A stretch of 64,000 nt of DNA from Rhododendron vialii (GCF_030253575.1 NC_080557.1:4335001-4399000); one strand, 5' to 3'; positions 10,628 to 23,314 are shown, counted from the first letter of the stretch. The notes: generated by a model not told the origin, from the letters alone. Program-made: numbers and translations.

Positions 10628-13400
10628 ATGTTTATTCTCCTCCTTTTTCTCATGACTAGAATAGTCCCAGTAATAGTTCATTTTTTCCGTTAAGATTTTA
10701 CTTTTGCTGGGACATTTTTGTGAAATTTGAATAAATATGGTTACTCCTATTCCCCTATGTATTTTGTCAGAAATAGAACTCGTGTTGCTTCATTTCCTAG
10801 TGGGTGAATAAGATTTTGCTCTGGCATAAGCATTGCTCCTTTTAAGTTGCATTTGCTCACAAGCAAGTTGAATAATTAAACACCATGCATGCCTAAAGAA
10901 AATAAGAAAAAAAATTCAATTCTCGAGCTGCTACATATAGTTCATCAAAGTTTCGAGAGCACACGAGCTAGCCATCTCTGCAATATTGTTAATCTTGAAA
11001 TTTTTGTCATTATTCTTTGACTAGTTATAGTAGTCACAAGATTTGTATGCATTCAATACCGTGCAAAAAATTAGGAATTTGAACCAAACTCATCATAATT
11101 CTGCTCCCCGCAAGTGGGCGGAGGATTTGGACCTCCAAAATGAGTAACTGATGTAACAATTATATGTACTTCAACTCGAAATAATTGACGATGGATGAAG
11201 TCGTCGTCCACTCAAATCCTAGTTTTGAATGCATAATACAATCATTGTGAGACAAGCTATATCTTTTACAATATCTTACTACATGTGTATATATTTATAC
11301 ACATATGCTGATAACTGCATATTTATTTGGGCAGCTTGCGCCCATCTCGATTAATTTCAGGACTCAGACAAACCTCTAATGACCCTCAAAGTTTGAAATA
11401 TTTGGCCTTTCTTGGATTTTAAACTTGCAAAATCTTGGGTGCAAGCCCCTTCAATTAGTTTTTTTATCAAACCTACTATCTTAGGCCTGACGGCTCGAAG
11501 GTGCGCAGCACGGTGCTATGCACCTCACTGCCAAACATTAACCCAAAGTCCCTTGGGCCTTGGGTTCATGACAAAGATTGTATTCCATCAGCATTTTAAG
11601 AGTCAAGTCAACCTTTTCCTTTTTTATTGGCCAATTGCTAAAAAAAAAAAAATTATATACATCGGCGGTATGACTATTTATTTCTTTAAATCAATTATAT
11701 TTGGGCCATGTCATCAAAACAGTGGTCCTAATTATTAGGACATTGCAATGTGGTGCAATATATTTGATTTGGAAGAGACAAATATTTACACCAACAGTAT
11801 AAATAATTTAATATAAAAAAAATAGTAGACGGGCAATTTCGTTTTCAAAATAAAAGACAAAGATAATAAGCATTATAACATGCTTTTTTGACCTCATAGC
11901 TTTTGGACCGAGCTGGTTGACCTTTTTCTTTGTTTTTTTTGTAAACGGATTTTTCTTTTAAATGAATAAACTGAAAACAAGATAGTGGAGTTATCAGGAA
12001 AAAATAATAAAAATAAATAAATAAAAAATGGTGATCCTTCTCATAGAAACATCTTGATGTGAATAGTTTTAGTTGTATTGGGTGTTTTTTCTCCGAAAGA
12101 AGTTTATTCTAATTTCGTAATCTCTAGAAGCCGACCCTACGTAATACAGAGTACCTGTGTTTGTACATGTTGAAAAAGGAAAGCAGTGGATGAGTGTGTG
12201 TCCTGTCCCGAATACATATGTCCCAAAAATCTTTTCCCTAGATACGAGTACGAATGATTAAAACTTTTTTACTTTGTTGTCAGTGTCCGGACCAGCTTAT
12301 CTCTTTAGTTGCGTTCTCGATGATTTCGGCATTCATATCTCTCAAAATATTTACTAATTTACAGTATTTTATTATTTTGAGAGAAGTAATTGCGTTCTAT
12401 CAAATAAGATCAGTATCGTACATAAAAGGTTTTGAATAAATTAAAAAATCATAGTTAATTTTTTGAGAGGTCTAAAATGATGAAACTATCATTCAGTATG
12501 GGACAAAAAAGTATTTTTTATTAGGTTCTTGGGGGTAATTGTGAATTGATATTCAAACTCCCTTTTTTGTTATCCACACTCCTTTTTTTTTCTTTTCTTT
12601 TTTGTCTTTTAGCAAAAAAATACATACACTTTCAACACTAAAAAATAAAACAAAGGAGCTTGGGTAAGAAAAAAGGGAGTGTGAATATCTATTCCCGGGG
12701 CAATTTACTAATAATTAAGTGGTTAAATGAGTAAAAGACTAACACAAATTCTTATTATTCTGCCTAAATTTTCCAATCCATGCCTACCACAACTAGTGCG
12801 TGTTTACGAGAAAATATTTTTCCAGATTTTGAGATTTTAACTTTTCAGAATCAACTGAGTGTTTAAAAAAAAAATTTAGATAACAAATTTTTAGATTTTA
12901 CAAATTGTGACAAGCTAAAAAAGAAATGATATTCTGAAAATCTCAGAGATGAGTTTGGGTAGCTTTAAGCTTTTCCTATCAGATTTTAAATTGAATTTGT
13001 ACCTAGAGCTATGGTAAATACGCCCTAATGCATGAAGTCACCCAAATGAGTGACTGCGAGAAGCAATTGAAATGAAAGCAAATGGAAGTTTGGAACGAGA
13101 GTCGTTATTTGACTTCAAAGACCTGAAGTTATGTCATACATCAGAAACCTTGCCTGCCAAGTTGTGAGGCACTTTTCTTAAAGAGTCACCAGGTGACGAG
13201 AGAGGCACCTATGACAAGTCTCAATCTTTTGAAATTTTCTTGGGTAGGCTTTTCCCCTCGATTCGGTTGAGGGAGTGTCGGTGAAGAGAGCTTGGTCGCC
13301 ATCATTATTGATGATGACCGGAGCTCGTGAGACTAATCGGAGCGTGCAGTGGCTTTTCGGTGAATCTTGTAATCTTGTAGGATCAAACGCTTACTATATT
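10628..13400. other. Unit A 3' flank and tail repeat copy 1
   Basis: There is no credible gene. The first 700 bases match the 3' flanks of C, D and E. From about 11328 the sequence matches the tails at 28845-30054 and 30058-31545 and the start of another copy at 63920, including the block TGTCCGGACCAGCTTATC. The small ORFs show no recognisable domain. Confidence 0.6.
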
Positions 13401-13567
13401 ACCAAAACTCGTAAATAGTGATAAATGCGCAACTCTATTTCCTAATACCAAAGCATAATAGGCCTCAAGCGCCACGGTTCGATCCGCTTGGGCAAGATGC
13501 TAGCCCGCAACCAACAAATCTCTCACATGGAATTGCAGATCTTGTTACAAAGCAGATAGATATAAGC

Positions 13568-13568
<1 letters not shown>

Positions 13569-13610
<42 letters not shown>
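13569..13610. repeat. (GA)n microsatellite
   Basis: About 20 GA units in a row. The equivalent position in tail copy 3 (31378-31432) also has a GA tract, while copy 2 has only a few units (about 29950-29962), so length varies between paralogous copies. Confidence 0.9.
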
Positions 13611-13612
<2 letters not shown>

Positions 13613-14532
13613 TGTGAGGGAGGGAGGGAGGAGTATCCGAGTACGGTTGCAGAGAGAGCAAGGGAGGAGAAGAGAAGGGATCTGGGTTGGACAGGAAAAA
13701 AAGGAATTATTCAACATAACAAAGCCTATATACGTTTGGGAATAATATTTAGGGCTCCTTTGGCTTTAAAACTGAAACAGTAACTTTTTTCTTTGCTTTT
13801 ATTCCAAACAAAAATCGTATTTTGTTACTTATTGATTTGTCTTGGTAAGAAGAATAGGAAGAGTAAAAAATTTTGATCAAAACTCATAATTTTTTTCAAA
13901 ATTAGAAGAATAAGTAAAATAAGTTGACTTATTGACTTTTTTTTTTCTTTATTTAAAAAATTATGAGTTTCGATCAAATTTTTTTACTTTTTCGGTTCCT
14001 CTTATCGAGACGAATCAATAAATCACAAAAGTTTGACGCAAAATAAAAAAATATAAAAAAATTCAAATAAAGACAAAAAAAAATACTTAACTTTTCAATC
14101 GAAACCACCCTTAGGGTTGGGATCAAACCGAATCTAAAAATGAGAACCGGCCTCTAACTTTCTATTCTTAAATATCATCACAATCAATAGTTTCAATCTC
14201 AATCCTTGTTCTCGCAAATTTAATACTAGTTTGCCAATAATTTTTAAAAGACATGCACTTTCACCTTTCTTGTGCCCCAAGGATCAAAACCAAACACACA
14301 AATACTGAGTTTTACGTGGTTTTCCAAGATCGCACATCCACGGAAGAATGTGTGCAATCTCACTAGCAACAGACTAAAGCTTTACAAGTGGAGTTCTCTG
14401 ATTCTCGCCCAACTCTACCCTCTCTCTCTGTTTACATTGCTTAACCCTACAGAATATATACACCGCCCGAGGTCTGCACTTAGAGGCTAAAACGGAACTC
14501 TTGTTCATACTCCATGGCAGCAAGTAGATGAA
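13611..14532. other. End of tail copy 1 and cluster-wide repeat
   Basis: No gene is seen. Positions 14266-14532 form a repeat with TTTACGTGGTTTTCCAAG near its start and GTTTACATTGCTTAACCC near 14430. It recurs at about 31616-31759 plus 33863-33985 and at 59834-59905. These copies supply the empty sites that prove several insertions listed here. Confidence 0.6.
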
Positions 14533-15085
14533 TGTGGAATCCCACGTCTTGTTCGAGAATTTTCCTTGAATGCCCTGAGTTGAATAGTCAAACTTTCCTG
14601 AGCTCGCTGGATCCTGTACACGAAGGCACTCGTCAGTGACACCCCAGGCCGGTTGGTTGACCGGAAATGTACGATCAAGTCAGTTCCTCAATAGCGAGAA
14701 GACAAGAATTTTAAAGATGAGCAAGTACACCAAGAAATAGGTAATTTAGCTACCCAATAACCCATAACTTTATTTTACCCAGGCAATTTTTGTGTCAGAA
14801 CTACACAAACCATCTCGATTTTACCTATGACTTATTAAAATATGTATTCTTTCATTTTTTTTTTGTTTCCTCCTTCCAAACGGTAACCTGCTGGCTGCTG
14901 CAACTTCTTCCATTTACACCAAAGATGATTCTTTCAAGCTTCCAACGGTAAAATTTTCCACCTACAAAACGGGTCATTGTCTTCTTATTAACCATCATTC
15001 AACCTTTGCTCTCCTTCCTTCTTTGAGAAAAAGATTTAATTACTTCCTTGTTCAATCCATTTATTCGCTCCTTCATCAGCTATCC

Positions 15086-16380
15086 ATGGCGCCCAATCGC
15101 CTACATGATCTCATAATGAACGACTCGGATTTTTCCGACTCTGACAATGAGTTGGAGTTATTAGAAGCAATTGCGAGGTATCAAGAACAGAATGGAGAGG
15201 GGAGTTCGAGCTTAAGCCGACGTCGCACTGTTATCAATCGTGATACTCTTGGCGGGCAAAAAAGACTCTTTGATGACTATTTTGCAGAATTGCCCGTATT
15301 TCCTCCCCACTTTTTTCGAAGGAGGTTTTGGATGAGTCGTTCTCTTTTTCTTCGCATTCATGATGCGATAGTAGAGCATGACTCATACTTCGCCCAGAAA
15401 AGAAATTGTGCCGGAAAGCTTGGCTTGTCATCTCTTCAAAAAATTACCGGCGTACTCAGGATGCTAGCCTACGGCGCTCCGGCTGATTCTGTGGATGAAT
15501 ATGTGAGGATCGGAGCAAGCACTACAATCAAAAGCCTAAATTTTTTTGTTAAAGCAGTAAATGAAGTTTTCTCTGAAGAGTATTTAAGGTCACCAAATGC
15601 CGCCGACATTGCTAGATTGCTAGCAGTTAATTAATGCTGTGGATTTCCAGGGATGGTGGGGAGCCTTGATTGTATGCATTGAAAATGGAAGAATTGTCCC
15701 GCTGCGTGGAAAGGTATGTATACCGGTCATGTTCGTGAACCAACAATAATTTTAGAGGCTGTGGCATCATATGATCTCTGGATATGGAATGCTTTTTTCG
15801 GGGTGCCTGGGGCTAATAACGATATCAATGTGCTTAAAAGGTCTCCATTGTTTACTGAGCTTTCTCGGGGACGTGCTCCTCCAATCAATTTCAACATTAA
15901 TGGTAACGAATATGATATGGGATATTATTTGACTATTATTTGACTGATGGTATATATCCACAGTGGGCGACATTTCTGAAAACAATTCCATCTCCACAAG
16001 GAAATAAGAAAAAACTTTTTGCTCAACTCCAAGAATCCGCAAGAAATGATGTAGAACGAGCTTTTGGAGTGCTTCAAGCACGATTTGCAATTGTGCGAGG
16101 ACCAGGACAGTTTTGGCATCGTAAAACACTTAAATACATTATGAGAGCTTACATAATAATGCACAACATGATCCTTGAGGATGAGCGAGATCATAATGGA
16201 GTAGCTAATCTTGACTTTGATCCATTAGACCATACTCCTCTTGTGGAAGTATCGCACGATAGAACCACTGAACTCATGGAGTTAATCCGGCAACATCACC
16301 GCATAAGAGATAGGGCATCTCATTCTCAACTCCAAGCGGATTTAATTGAGCACCGGTGGCAAATGTATATCCAATCATAG
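15086..16380 (+). pseudogene. Harbinger DDE transposase, broken
   Basis: The encoded protein has the plant Harbinger transposase layout: an acidic N-terminus, an FRRRFWMSRSLFLRI-type segment, and the catalytic acids in SLDCMHW, PGANNDINVL and NDVERAFGVLQ, the expected D, D and E. It is broken in three places. The frame is lost with a stop at 15632-15634, TGA replaces a Trp codon after CMH (about 15679), and an 11-bp tandem duplication of ATTATTTGACT near 15922-15943 shifts the last third. The start at 15086 was preferred to 15023 because it begins the conserved-looking acidic region. The encoded enzyme would cut and paste the element. Confidence 0.87.
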
Positions 16381-16589
16381 GAATTTGTAGTTTGAAGTCT
16401 CGTTTTTAAGCATTATTGTAATGGCTATGTAATTTTATTTATGTACTATGCAATTTTAATATTGAAATTCTGAAATCTAGTTCGGCAATTTGGAATCTTA
16501 TTAGTGTGTATGAAGATGCAAAATACTTTGGTGCATAAGGACCAACCTTGCAAGAAACTATCTTAATTTGTGCCTTATTCCATCACAAG

Positions 16590-17240
16590 AATAAGAGCAC
16601 TCCTGCTGTAAGAGCACAAAAGATATGCCAAAAGTGGGCTCTTTTTAAATGAGATACGCTATTTTTCATCCATCTACCAAGAGGGAGGGAAAACAAATGA
16701 CAACATAAGACAATAGATTTACAGAAAATAACATAGATCTATGAGGAGTTCCAGCCAGCAGAACTTGGGTTAGCCTAATATGGATGGCATCCAATTGGAG
16801 CATCACAAACATCAGCTGCCATAACAAAGTAGAACAGCAGCAGTGTAAGCAACAAGACAACAGCAGCAGCAAAAAACAGCAGCCATAGCCAAAACCAGCA
16901 CCAAGTATTGAAGCCCCTCATCAGAATATAAGAAGATGACCACCATACAAGCACAAAGATGCAAGAAGATGAGTCCTCTTCATAACAGCTCACAAATACA
17001 ATGATCAAACCATAGCTTGTGATGATAATGCAGTTCCTAACGTAGCTACACACAAAGGAATATAAGAAGCTAGGGACAAGAGTACAAAAGATATGCCAAA
17101 AAGTAGGTTCTTTCACTTGTATGGTGGATACATACAAACCACAAAATGGATAAGCCCCACGGCCTGCCATTCAAGGCTTCCTTTAGATAGTTCATAAAAT
17201 AGAACTCCTGCTATAGTTTTTAAAGCATCAAAACAAGTAC
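16590..17240. repeat. Non-coding spacer with an internal direct repeat
   Basis: This lies between the two convergent Harbinger genes. The segment CAAAAGATATGCCAAAA occurs at about 16617-16633 and 17085-17101. The flanks hold similar pieces reading CTCCTGCT (about 16599 and 17203). It could be a small MITE inside the spacer; I cannot define its ends. Confidence 0.35.
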
Positions 17241-17337
17241 CTAAGATATAGCTATGCCTTTGAAGATATCAAAAAGTGAGTGCTAACTTCACATTTACAG
17301 AGTTCAAAATAAGTTTTTGGTTCCACATTCCACAAGA

Positions 17338-18414
17338 TTACTGAACCCTTCTTCTTTTTCCAAGGATTTCCAACCTTCGAAGCCTATAGAATTCTTGTTG
17401 CTCTTCTGACAAGCAATTGAGATCTATCGTCATTACTCTCTCATCCGCTTCGAATTGTTTTATTTCAAGCAGTTCTTGTTTGATACGAATTTTCTCTTGC
17501 GCCTGATCATATGTTTTCCCAAGCATCTCCAATTTCTTGTCAGTCAACTTGCTTTTGCATTCTTTTATCTTATCCAATACCCCAGAAATTTCAGTCGAAG
17601 CTACATTCTCTCCGTTCTTTCGTTTCATCACTCGTGCCTTTGCTGCTTTTTGGCCTGTTGGTCGCTCCAAGTCCACAAAATTATCTGCTGCAAAATTGTC
17701 GTCGCCTAGATTGATCGTATCTGGAGTAGAAGGACAAGATGGTAGCCCTTTTCTTGGTTTTTTCACTTCTTTTTTCTTCTCACACTCCAAGAACCATTTC
17801 GGTTGGTTCTTCAATAAAACCCAATAGTGATCGAACTTGAATTCTTGTTGTTGCTCATTGAGTTCCTTGTACATTTTTTTTGCATTTTGTACCTGAAAAT
17901 ACTTCAATGAATGCTACTTGGTATGTTACAAAGCAAATGATAAATGAAAAGTAAACAAAGAAATATAACCAGTACCTTTTGTTCCTCGTTTATGCCACTT
18001 TGATTGAGTGCTTCAATTTTCCAATAGCAGCTGCAAAACTTATTTGTGCAAAGTTGAATAGTAGACCACCGATTCATTAAAGAGACCATGGTACGGTTGG
18101 TTTCATATGGTTCGTTCTCTTGAATGAATTCCTTCACTCGTTGCCAGAAAGTAGTTTTTTTCTGGTCATTACCTTGAACTGCATCCATGCTTATATTAAG
18201 CCACGCTGACACGACAAGTTTGTCCTCTTCTACGGTGAAATTGCCACCGCCGTTGTGATTTCTTGGAAATTGACTCCATTGCAACGGTAAATTGAGTTTC
18301 CTGGGTGGCGACATGGGCATTTGAATGAAAATATTGTGACTCCATCATAAATTGTTCTTCATTCGAACCGGATTGAATAAGATTGGTGAAGTACCCATGA
18401 GTTTGCGGATTCAT
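17338..18414 (-). pseudogene. Harbinger Myb/SANT-like partner gene
   Basis: Two exons are supported: one ending at 17976 and one running 17892-17338, joined in phase 0 across a GT-AG intron. The first encodes a trihelix/SANT-like region with FTVEEDKLVVSAWLN and SLMNRWSTIQ. The second encodes a lysine-rich NAM-associated-type C-terminus with a coiled-coil-like stretch. This matches the DNA-binding partner that PIF/Harbinger elements encode beside the transposase. The natural N-terminus probably begins at 18414, but it is one frame off from the SANT region near 18310. Either a frameshift has occurred or translation starts at 18320. The call is strong; activity is doubtful. Confidence 0.75.
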
Positions 18415-18420
18415 CCCTAC

Positions 18421-19918
18421 AATCGGAGTGGAAAAAGATGTTTAGATTTGCTAGGATTATATTTCTAATAGCCTGCCTAAGCACATGAATCACCCTAATT
18501 CATTTAGGCAACCAATTAAACAGATGAAAGCCATTCAATCGAATACTTGAATCAAGTAATTCAACCATTTATGATTCATTTAGGCAACAAAGACTATACA
18601 CATGAATGATCCCTTCAATAAATCACAATCATTTACGATTCATTTAGGCAACAAAACTTGTGGTTATGTCATTCCTCTATTACCTCTGGTCATGAGTTCA
18701 AGTCGCAATCAGTTCAAAACCTTTTTGCTTACAAGTTCGAAAAACTGTTGCAGCTCGCTAAACGCCGGAAACAGAAGGAGTTTTATCTAAGCTAAGCCGC
18801 TGGAATGACTACCAAAACTTGAGATGTATTCTCTGATCCACTGACCGATAACTGAACTAGCTTGACTTAACTATCCCAAGTGCCTACTGTATGACCCTTA
18901 GAGCTAATCCGACCAAAAGCCTACTAAAACAAAGAAAGAGCAAGTAAGTTGACTTGCTTCACTTACAAAGCAAGACTTTCAAGAGGAACTTTCTCCAAAA
19001 TCGAGTCGCCCAAGAGTACTAAACTTACCGCGCCGCCGGCACAAGAAGGAAAGATTCTTCCCAAAAAAAAGAGACGCGCATCGCATCACAATCCGGGAGA
19101 GGCCTGCCAATCATTAGGAACAGAGAACTAGGAGATGCAAGTCCCTGGTTAGGATCGATCAGAGTTACGAACTACTAACTAAAAAGTGAAGAGGCCAAGA
19201 ATCGAACTCCTAACCCCATGCTTAAAACTCGCGTCCCTTAAAACTCACTCAGTAAATTTATCGAACAGTTAGTGAGCAGTTTTCTTCAACAATTTTGTTC
19301 ATCAACATGACTCCCAACAAAAGCTCAAATCTTATCCAAGGAAAAAACAGTAGCAGGTATTATGTACAAAAATTAGAGAATTGTGTCTCTCGCACTCATC
19401 TATGTCAATCTCTTAGTTGAAAGGTTTGGTTTATATAGGGTTTCATGTTTTCTCTTAGTGATCTGAATGCAGATTTTCATGTTGTTTCGTACAAGATTTT
19501 AAGCCCTAACTATGATCATGGATTCATTGTACACTAATTTCTCTATCAAACACATACAAAAAACAAAAAAATACAATAAAAGTTAGGGATCTCATACCTG
19601 AGATGCAAACCAGATATTAGATATAAAATGAGAGAAGAAATCCAGGGATGAAAGGAAATCTTACCACAAAGAGAGAGAGAGAGAGGGAGAAAAGGCAGGA
19701 GTAGGCGGGAGAAAATCATCGCTGGAGAAGTGAAGCGCGAGAGAATAAATTGATAGAATATTGGATTGCTCATGAACAGTTCCTCTGTAGAAGAAGCGAG
19801 GTCAGAAGGCTGAGGTAATATACCGATGTATTAACAGAGGCTGATGTGGGAGCCTTTCTCTCATTTTGGTAGCTAAAATAGCTCAAATGCCTAGTTTGGC
19901 TATTCTGGTTGACATGCT
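18421..19918. other. Harbinger 3' non-coding part
   Basis: No gene is seen. ATTCATTTAGGCAAC-type repeats recur at about 18490-18660. A GA tract at 19672-19686 and the inverted terminal sequence (about 19868-19919) complete the element. Confidence 0.5.
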
Positions 19919-19981
19919 CTAAGTAGTTCTCTATTTCTTTTTTCTTGCTTTTTTCCTCTGTCCCCTTTTTTTTAGGCCGTT

Positions 19982-20060
19982 GATTTTGTCACTTTTTTTT
20001 TTGTTAACGTCACTCCCTTGTAGATGTGTGGCGTTAACAAAAAAAAAGGGTGACAAAATC
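19982..20060. repeat. Near-perfect hairpin
   Basis: Arms of about 28 bases (19982-20009 and 20032-20060) surround a 22-base loop. Each arm combines GATTTTGTCAC, a run of T, and GTTAACG, in mirrored order. No gene end is nearby, so a role as a terminator is unsupported. It may be a foldback MITE or the end of a degraded element. Confidence 0.75.
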
Positions 20061-22973
20061 ATTTCTCTTTCTTTACCATCTGTTTCTATTTATAACCTTT
20101 TTTGGCGAAGAGGTTCTTTCCTGCACTCTTTCTTTGGACAGCGCGCCCCACGCCCGTCTCGCCATACTCGGCCCCTCCTTCAATGTCTCCCCCTTCTTTC
20201 AGCCGAATAATGATCTCTTGTTTGAGGTCAACTCCTTCTGGCCGACTTTACGTGGTTACGGACCTCGGGTGCCGCTCCCACCCCTTCAGATCGTTTGACA
20301 GCTTGCAACGTGTAGGTAAGGGGTTCCGCGGAGGGTCACTTACGTGTAGATCTCGTGTGAGCTGGAGAGGTGCGATTGGTCGATGTTTAGTGAGAGGGAA
20401 GGAGGAACAATCTTGTGGGGTGAGGGAAGGAGCAAGAGGTACAGAAGAGACAAAGGCAGCATGTCCCTTGTTTCTTTCTACGGGGCAAACGTCTGGCTTT
20501 TTCCTGACTGAATGAGTGAGATCACATTTTCTCTGGGGAAGAATGTTCTCCTTCCTTAAATTCAGTGCTCACCCACTCTCTTTTCAGAAGAAGTCAGCTC
20601 TGTCAAATCAGAGGAAATGTTAGCGGTATTTATAGGGCACCTGGGCCTAGGTCAAGCCCAGGACGGCGCTTCTATGAAACCCCAACACATGTCCCTCTTG
20701 TACCTCTAGGTCTTGGGAAAACTTGTCCTCCCGCGGACTCTTTTCCACGGGAAAGCTCGATTCCCTGCGACCGCGACGCAACCTCCATCCCAAGCCACAA
20801 GAAACTCCCCATTTCCCGCCAGAGCAAAGTCGCGACCTGCAACGATCGTGTTCACATCGCGGAGCTCCTTGCGGCCCGGATGAAACTCTAGGGATTCTTC
20901 AATTTTTAATTTAAACATCAGCGACTCGTGGGGCTTCACCCGTAGCCCTCCGCTACTAAAGCTATCTAGGGGCCCAATTTCCTCTCCCCGCGTGGCAGGC
21001 GGACTTCTGCGGGGAATACTCCTTCAGCAGAAATTCTCTGCGGGTGTTTCCTTTAAGCTTTATACACGTGTCTCCCTTCGATTGATCGATCAACTATTCT
21101 TTCTTAGGTTAAGGTTTGACCGAGCCTTCTCTTTCGCGCGGACCCTGTTGCCATGTGTCTGCTGCTAATTGGATGGTCAAATAGTCCCCTCTGGTCAAGG
21201 GTTAATGATTTTGACCGCACCTACACAACTTATAGTTATCGGGCCCCATCTTCAGGGACGACCCCTCGTGCTTCTTTTAAGACTGACTTGATATCCTGTC
21301 ACTCATCACATCGGTTTCTTCCGCTCTGACTATCTTTCAAATCATAAGTTAAAGCTGACACTTGGTTTCCGCGTTTCGTCGTGCGGGGGATTCTTCGGGA
21401 AAAAATGGGAGCCGACTTGCTCCTTAGCGATTCATCATATTGTCGCGCCTATAAATAGAATGGACTTAACACCAATTTGCTACACATTAGATTCACCTTC
21501 ACTCTATCTTCATTCCACCTTCCCTTGCCACCTCTTCGTACTTTTGTCTTCTCCAACAACGCTTTGATGCTTGGAGGGAGGAGGCCCCCCTCCTATCATG
21601 AAGCTTCCTTGGATGAAAGAAAGCTGGGTCTATCAAATGAGGTCATAGAGAGAACTGGGCCTTTTAAACGAGGTCACGAGAAGGAGGTGCAAGTACGTCT
21701 TCCTTCCATTCCTTGAGAGGCTCAGCTATCTCTTTTCTGGTTGGCTGGGGCCAAGAGTGATGATGCTGCTCCCAACCAGCCTTCAAACTGGGAGAGGAGA
21801 GACTCTGGCCAGTTCATCACGGGCCAGTTGTCTTTTCCCCCCCTCTCGGCTTGATCCTTCCGATGTATCCACCGGCGTTCCCTGTGGTGTAACATGTCCT
21901 TAAGACGGGGCTTAGTCGCGTGGCGATGCTTCATCGGCTCGGGGCCGAGGAATTTACGCAGCTGACCCCGGCTTCAGTTTCTTCGAGCGGCGCACTTCCA
22001 AGATTATTCTGAACCGGATTAATTTTTGTATCATTTTTACTCTGAGCTATTTTAATTAGGCAATAATGTAACAATGAGATGTATTCCTTAAAAACGTAGC
22101 AACTCTTTTCTTTCAATGACATGTCTTCTATTAACTTATCTTGTGCCATGTATTTTGTACTTCGTGTCCTGCTACTTATTGACTTTTCAACTGACTTTTC
22201 AACGCCTTTAAGGTTCGCGCCCAATCAACAGTTCCTAAATCATAGAGTCGGTGGATTCTGATTTTGGGCCCCCTGTTTGTCAATTTTTCGCTTAGTGTCT
22301 ATAGTCGACAGGAAAATCTTTGAAGTGCTGGAATGTAGATGTTTATGGTTGTGGAGTTTGGTTTTTTGTCGTTTTTCAGGACTTTTCTAGAAGCAAACTT
22401 GATGAAGTAAATGAAGATGGAAGAACAACAAAAGGACTTTATTATTCTTCAAAGTAGAAGTCGATCGACGGTGAGAACACAATCGAGTAAACGATTACGT
22501 TACAAGCTACTCTTAGAACAAGAAAAGCAAAGTACAGATAAAAAGTAGAATCCTTTGGGGCGATTGAGTGGGTGTCCTAATTGTTTTTTATTCTTGTATT
22601 TATAGGCTGCTACTTCGACTTGAATTTCAAACTTGGCAAAATTCCCTCCCTTAATTTGAATCAAGAAGTTACTTCTTTTCTCCCTCATCTTTCTCCACGT
22701 TCTTGGACAGGCGGTTGCTTCACACGATCTCATGTTTGTATTTGCTCTTCTCAACTTCCTTCGTTAACTGCATGATCTACTTGTAACTCATCGTTTTGAC
22801 ACGTGTCTTGAGTTAAAGAAAAAACTTTCAACCGTCGATCAGTCCATTGATCAATTCATTGATATGCATAACATTTATTAAAAACTAGTTCAAGTATTGT
22901 CGACACGTGTCACAATTTGACCTAGTCACGAATATTGACAAATTCATAAAATTATGGTGTAAACACCCCCACA
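20061..22973 (-). repeat. LTR-like remainder of the 8.4-kb insertion
   Basis: The sequence is richer in G+C than its neighbours between 20100 and 21000 and has no recognisable domain. A plus-strand TATAAATAG at about 21450 and a minus-strand TATAAATAC at 22596-22604 look like retroelement promoters. The minus-strand run from 22973 to about 22400 has a U3-TATA-R order. I found no gag or pol protein here. The short ORFs do not resemble known proteins. Confidence 0.45.
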
Positions 22974-23222
22974 ATGAATGTCTACAAAAGTGGGTGGGAG
23001 AGGAAATATTGCTGAAGTAAAGAGGAGTACTGGAGCCATGCATATCTCCATCCATCAGCCAACAGTCTCGCTCCATCGCCATTGTAAGGTTTATGACAGG
23101 TCATAAATGGTTTAAACCTTTCACAGATTTAGACCATTGAAAACACGATCCAATAGCTGAATCGTGGTCTGGATTTTAAGAAAAATCTGGACGCTCTAAC
23201 CTGATCCGGACCATAGATATAG

Positions 23223-23240
23223 ATATATATTTTATAGGAC
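23223..23240 (+). promoter_or_regulatory. Possible TATA region of receptor gene B
   Basis: An AT-rich TATATATTTTATAGG-like stretch lies about 130 bases before the main ATG and about 65 before the upstream ORF. No other core-promoter element is clear, so this is only a plausible TATA box. Confidence 0.3.
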
Positions 23241-23299
23241 TTTGACTTCTATAACATGAAAGTGGCATGTAAAAGAAAAATGTCTTCTAAGTCCTCAGG

Positions 23300-23314
23300 A
23301 TGGTAGCTACATAA
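23300..23314 (+). promoter_or_regulatory. Minimal upstream ORF of gene B
   Basis: ATG at 23300 opens a four-codon frame (Met-Val-Ala-Thr, then stop) 50 bases before the receptor start. Unit C has the equivalent four-codon frame near 34626. In A and D the stop codon is lost, so the frame is longer. It lies in a leader conserved across A-D and could limit initiation at the receptor ATG. That effect is inferred. Confidence 0.45.

Larger units (their letters stand above)
14719..19919 (+). mobile_element. PIF/Harbinger DNA transposon, degraded
   Basis: It carries a DDE transposase on the plus strand and the partner Myb/SANT-like gene on the minus strand, the usual two-gene layout of plant PIF/Harbinger elements. 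The ends resemble each other inverted: GAGCAAGTACACC at 14719 and the complement of GAGCATGTCAACC ending at 19919, both followed inward by TTTAGCTACC. TAA follows the right end, but an exact 3-bp duplication at the left end is not clear, so borders are approximate. Both genes are damaged. Confidence 0.75.
14533..22973 (-). mobile_element. 8.4-kb insertion with LTR-type ends (nested)
   Basis: The insertion begins TGTGGAATCC and ends AACACCCCCACA, flanked by the 5-bp duplication ATGAA (14528-14532 and 22974-22978). The unit at about 33970-34000 shows the uninterrupted site. The right 700 bp reads on the minus strand as a typical LTR promoter, with TATAAATAC at 22596-22604 (complement). I could not find a second matching LTR. 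It may be one long LTR, or a degraded element, broken by the Harbinger at about 14719-19919. Orientation rests on the TATA-like box. The borders are solid; the classification is inferred. Confidence 0.65.

Noticed and set aside
13418-13783. Arg/Glu-rich protein-like frame
   Set aside because: Driven by the GA microsatellite; other tail copies do not keep it.
20102-20515. Arg/Ser/Gly-rich frames in the G+C-richer stretch
   Set aside because: Several overlapping frames in the same stretch, no domain, and they lie inside an LTR-like insertion.
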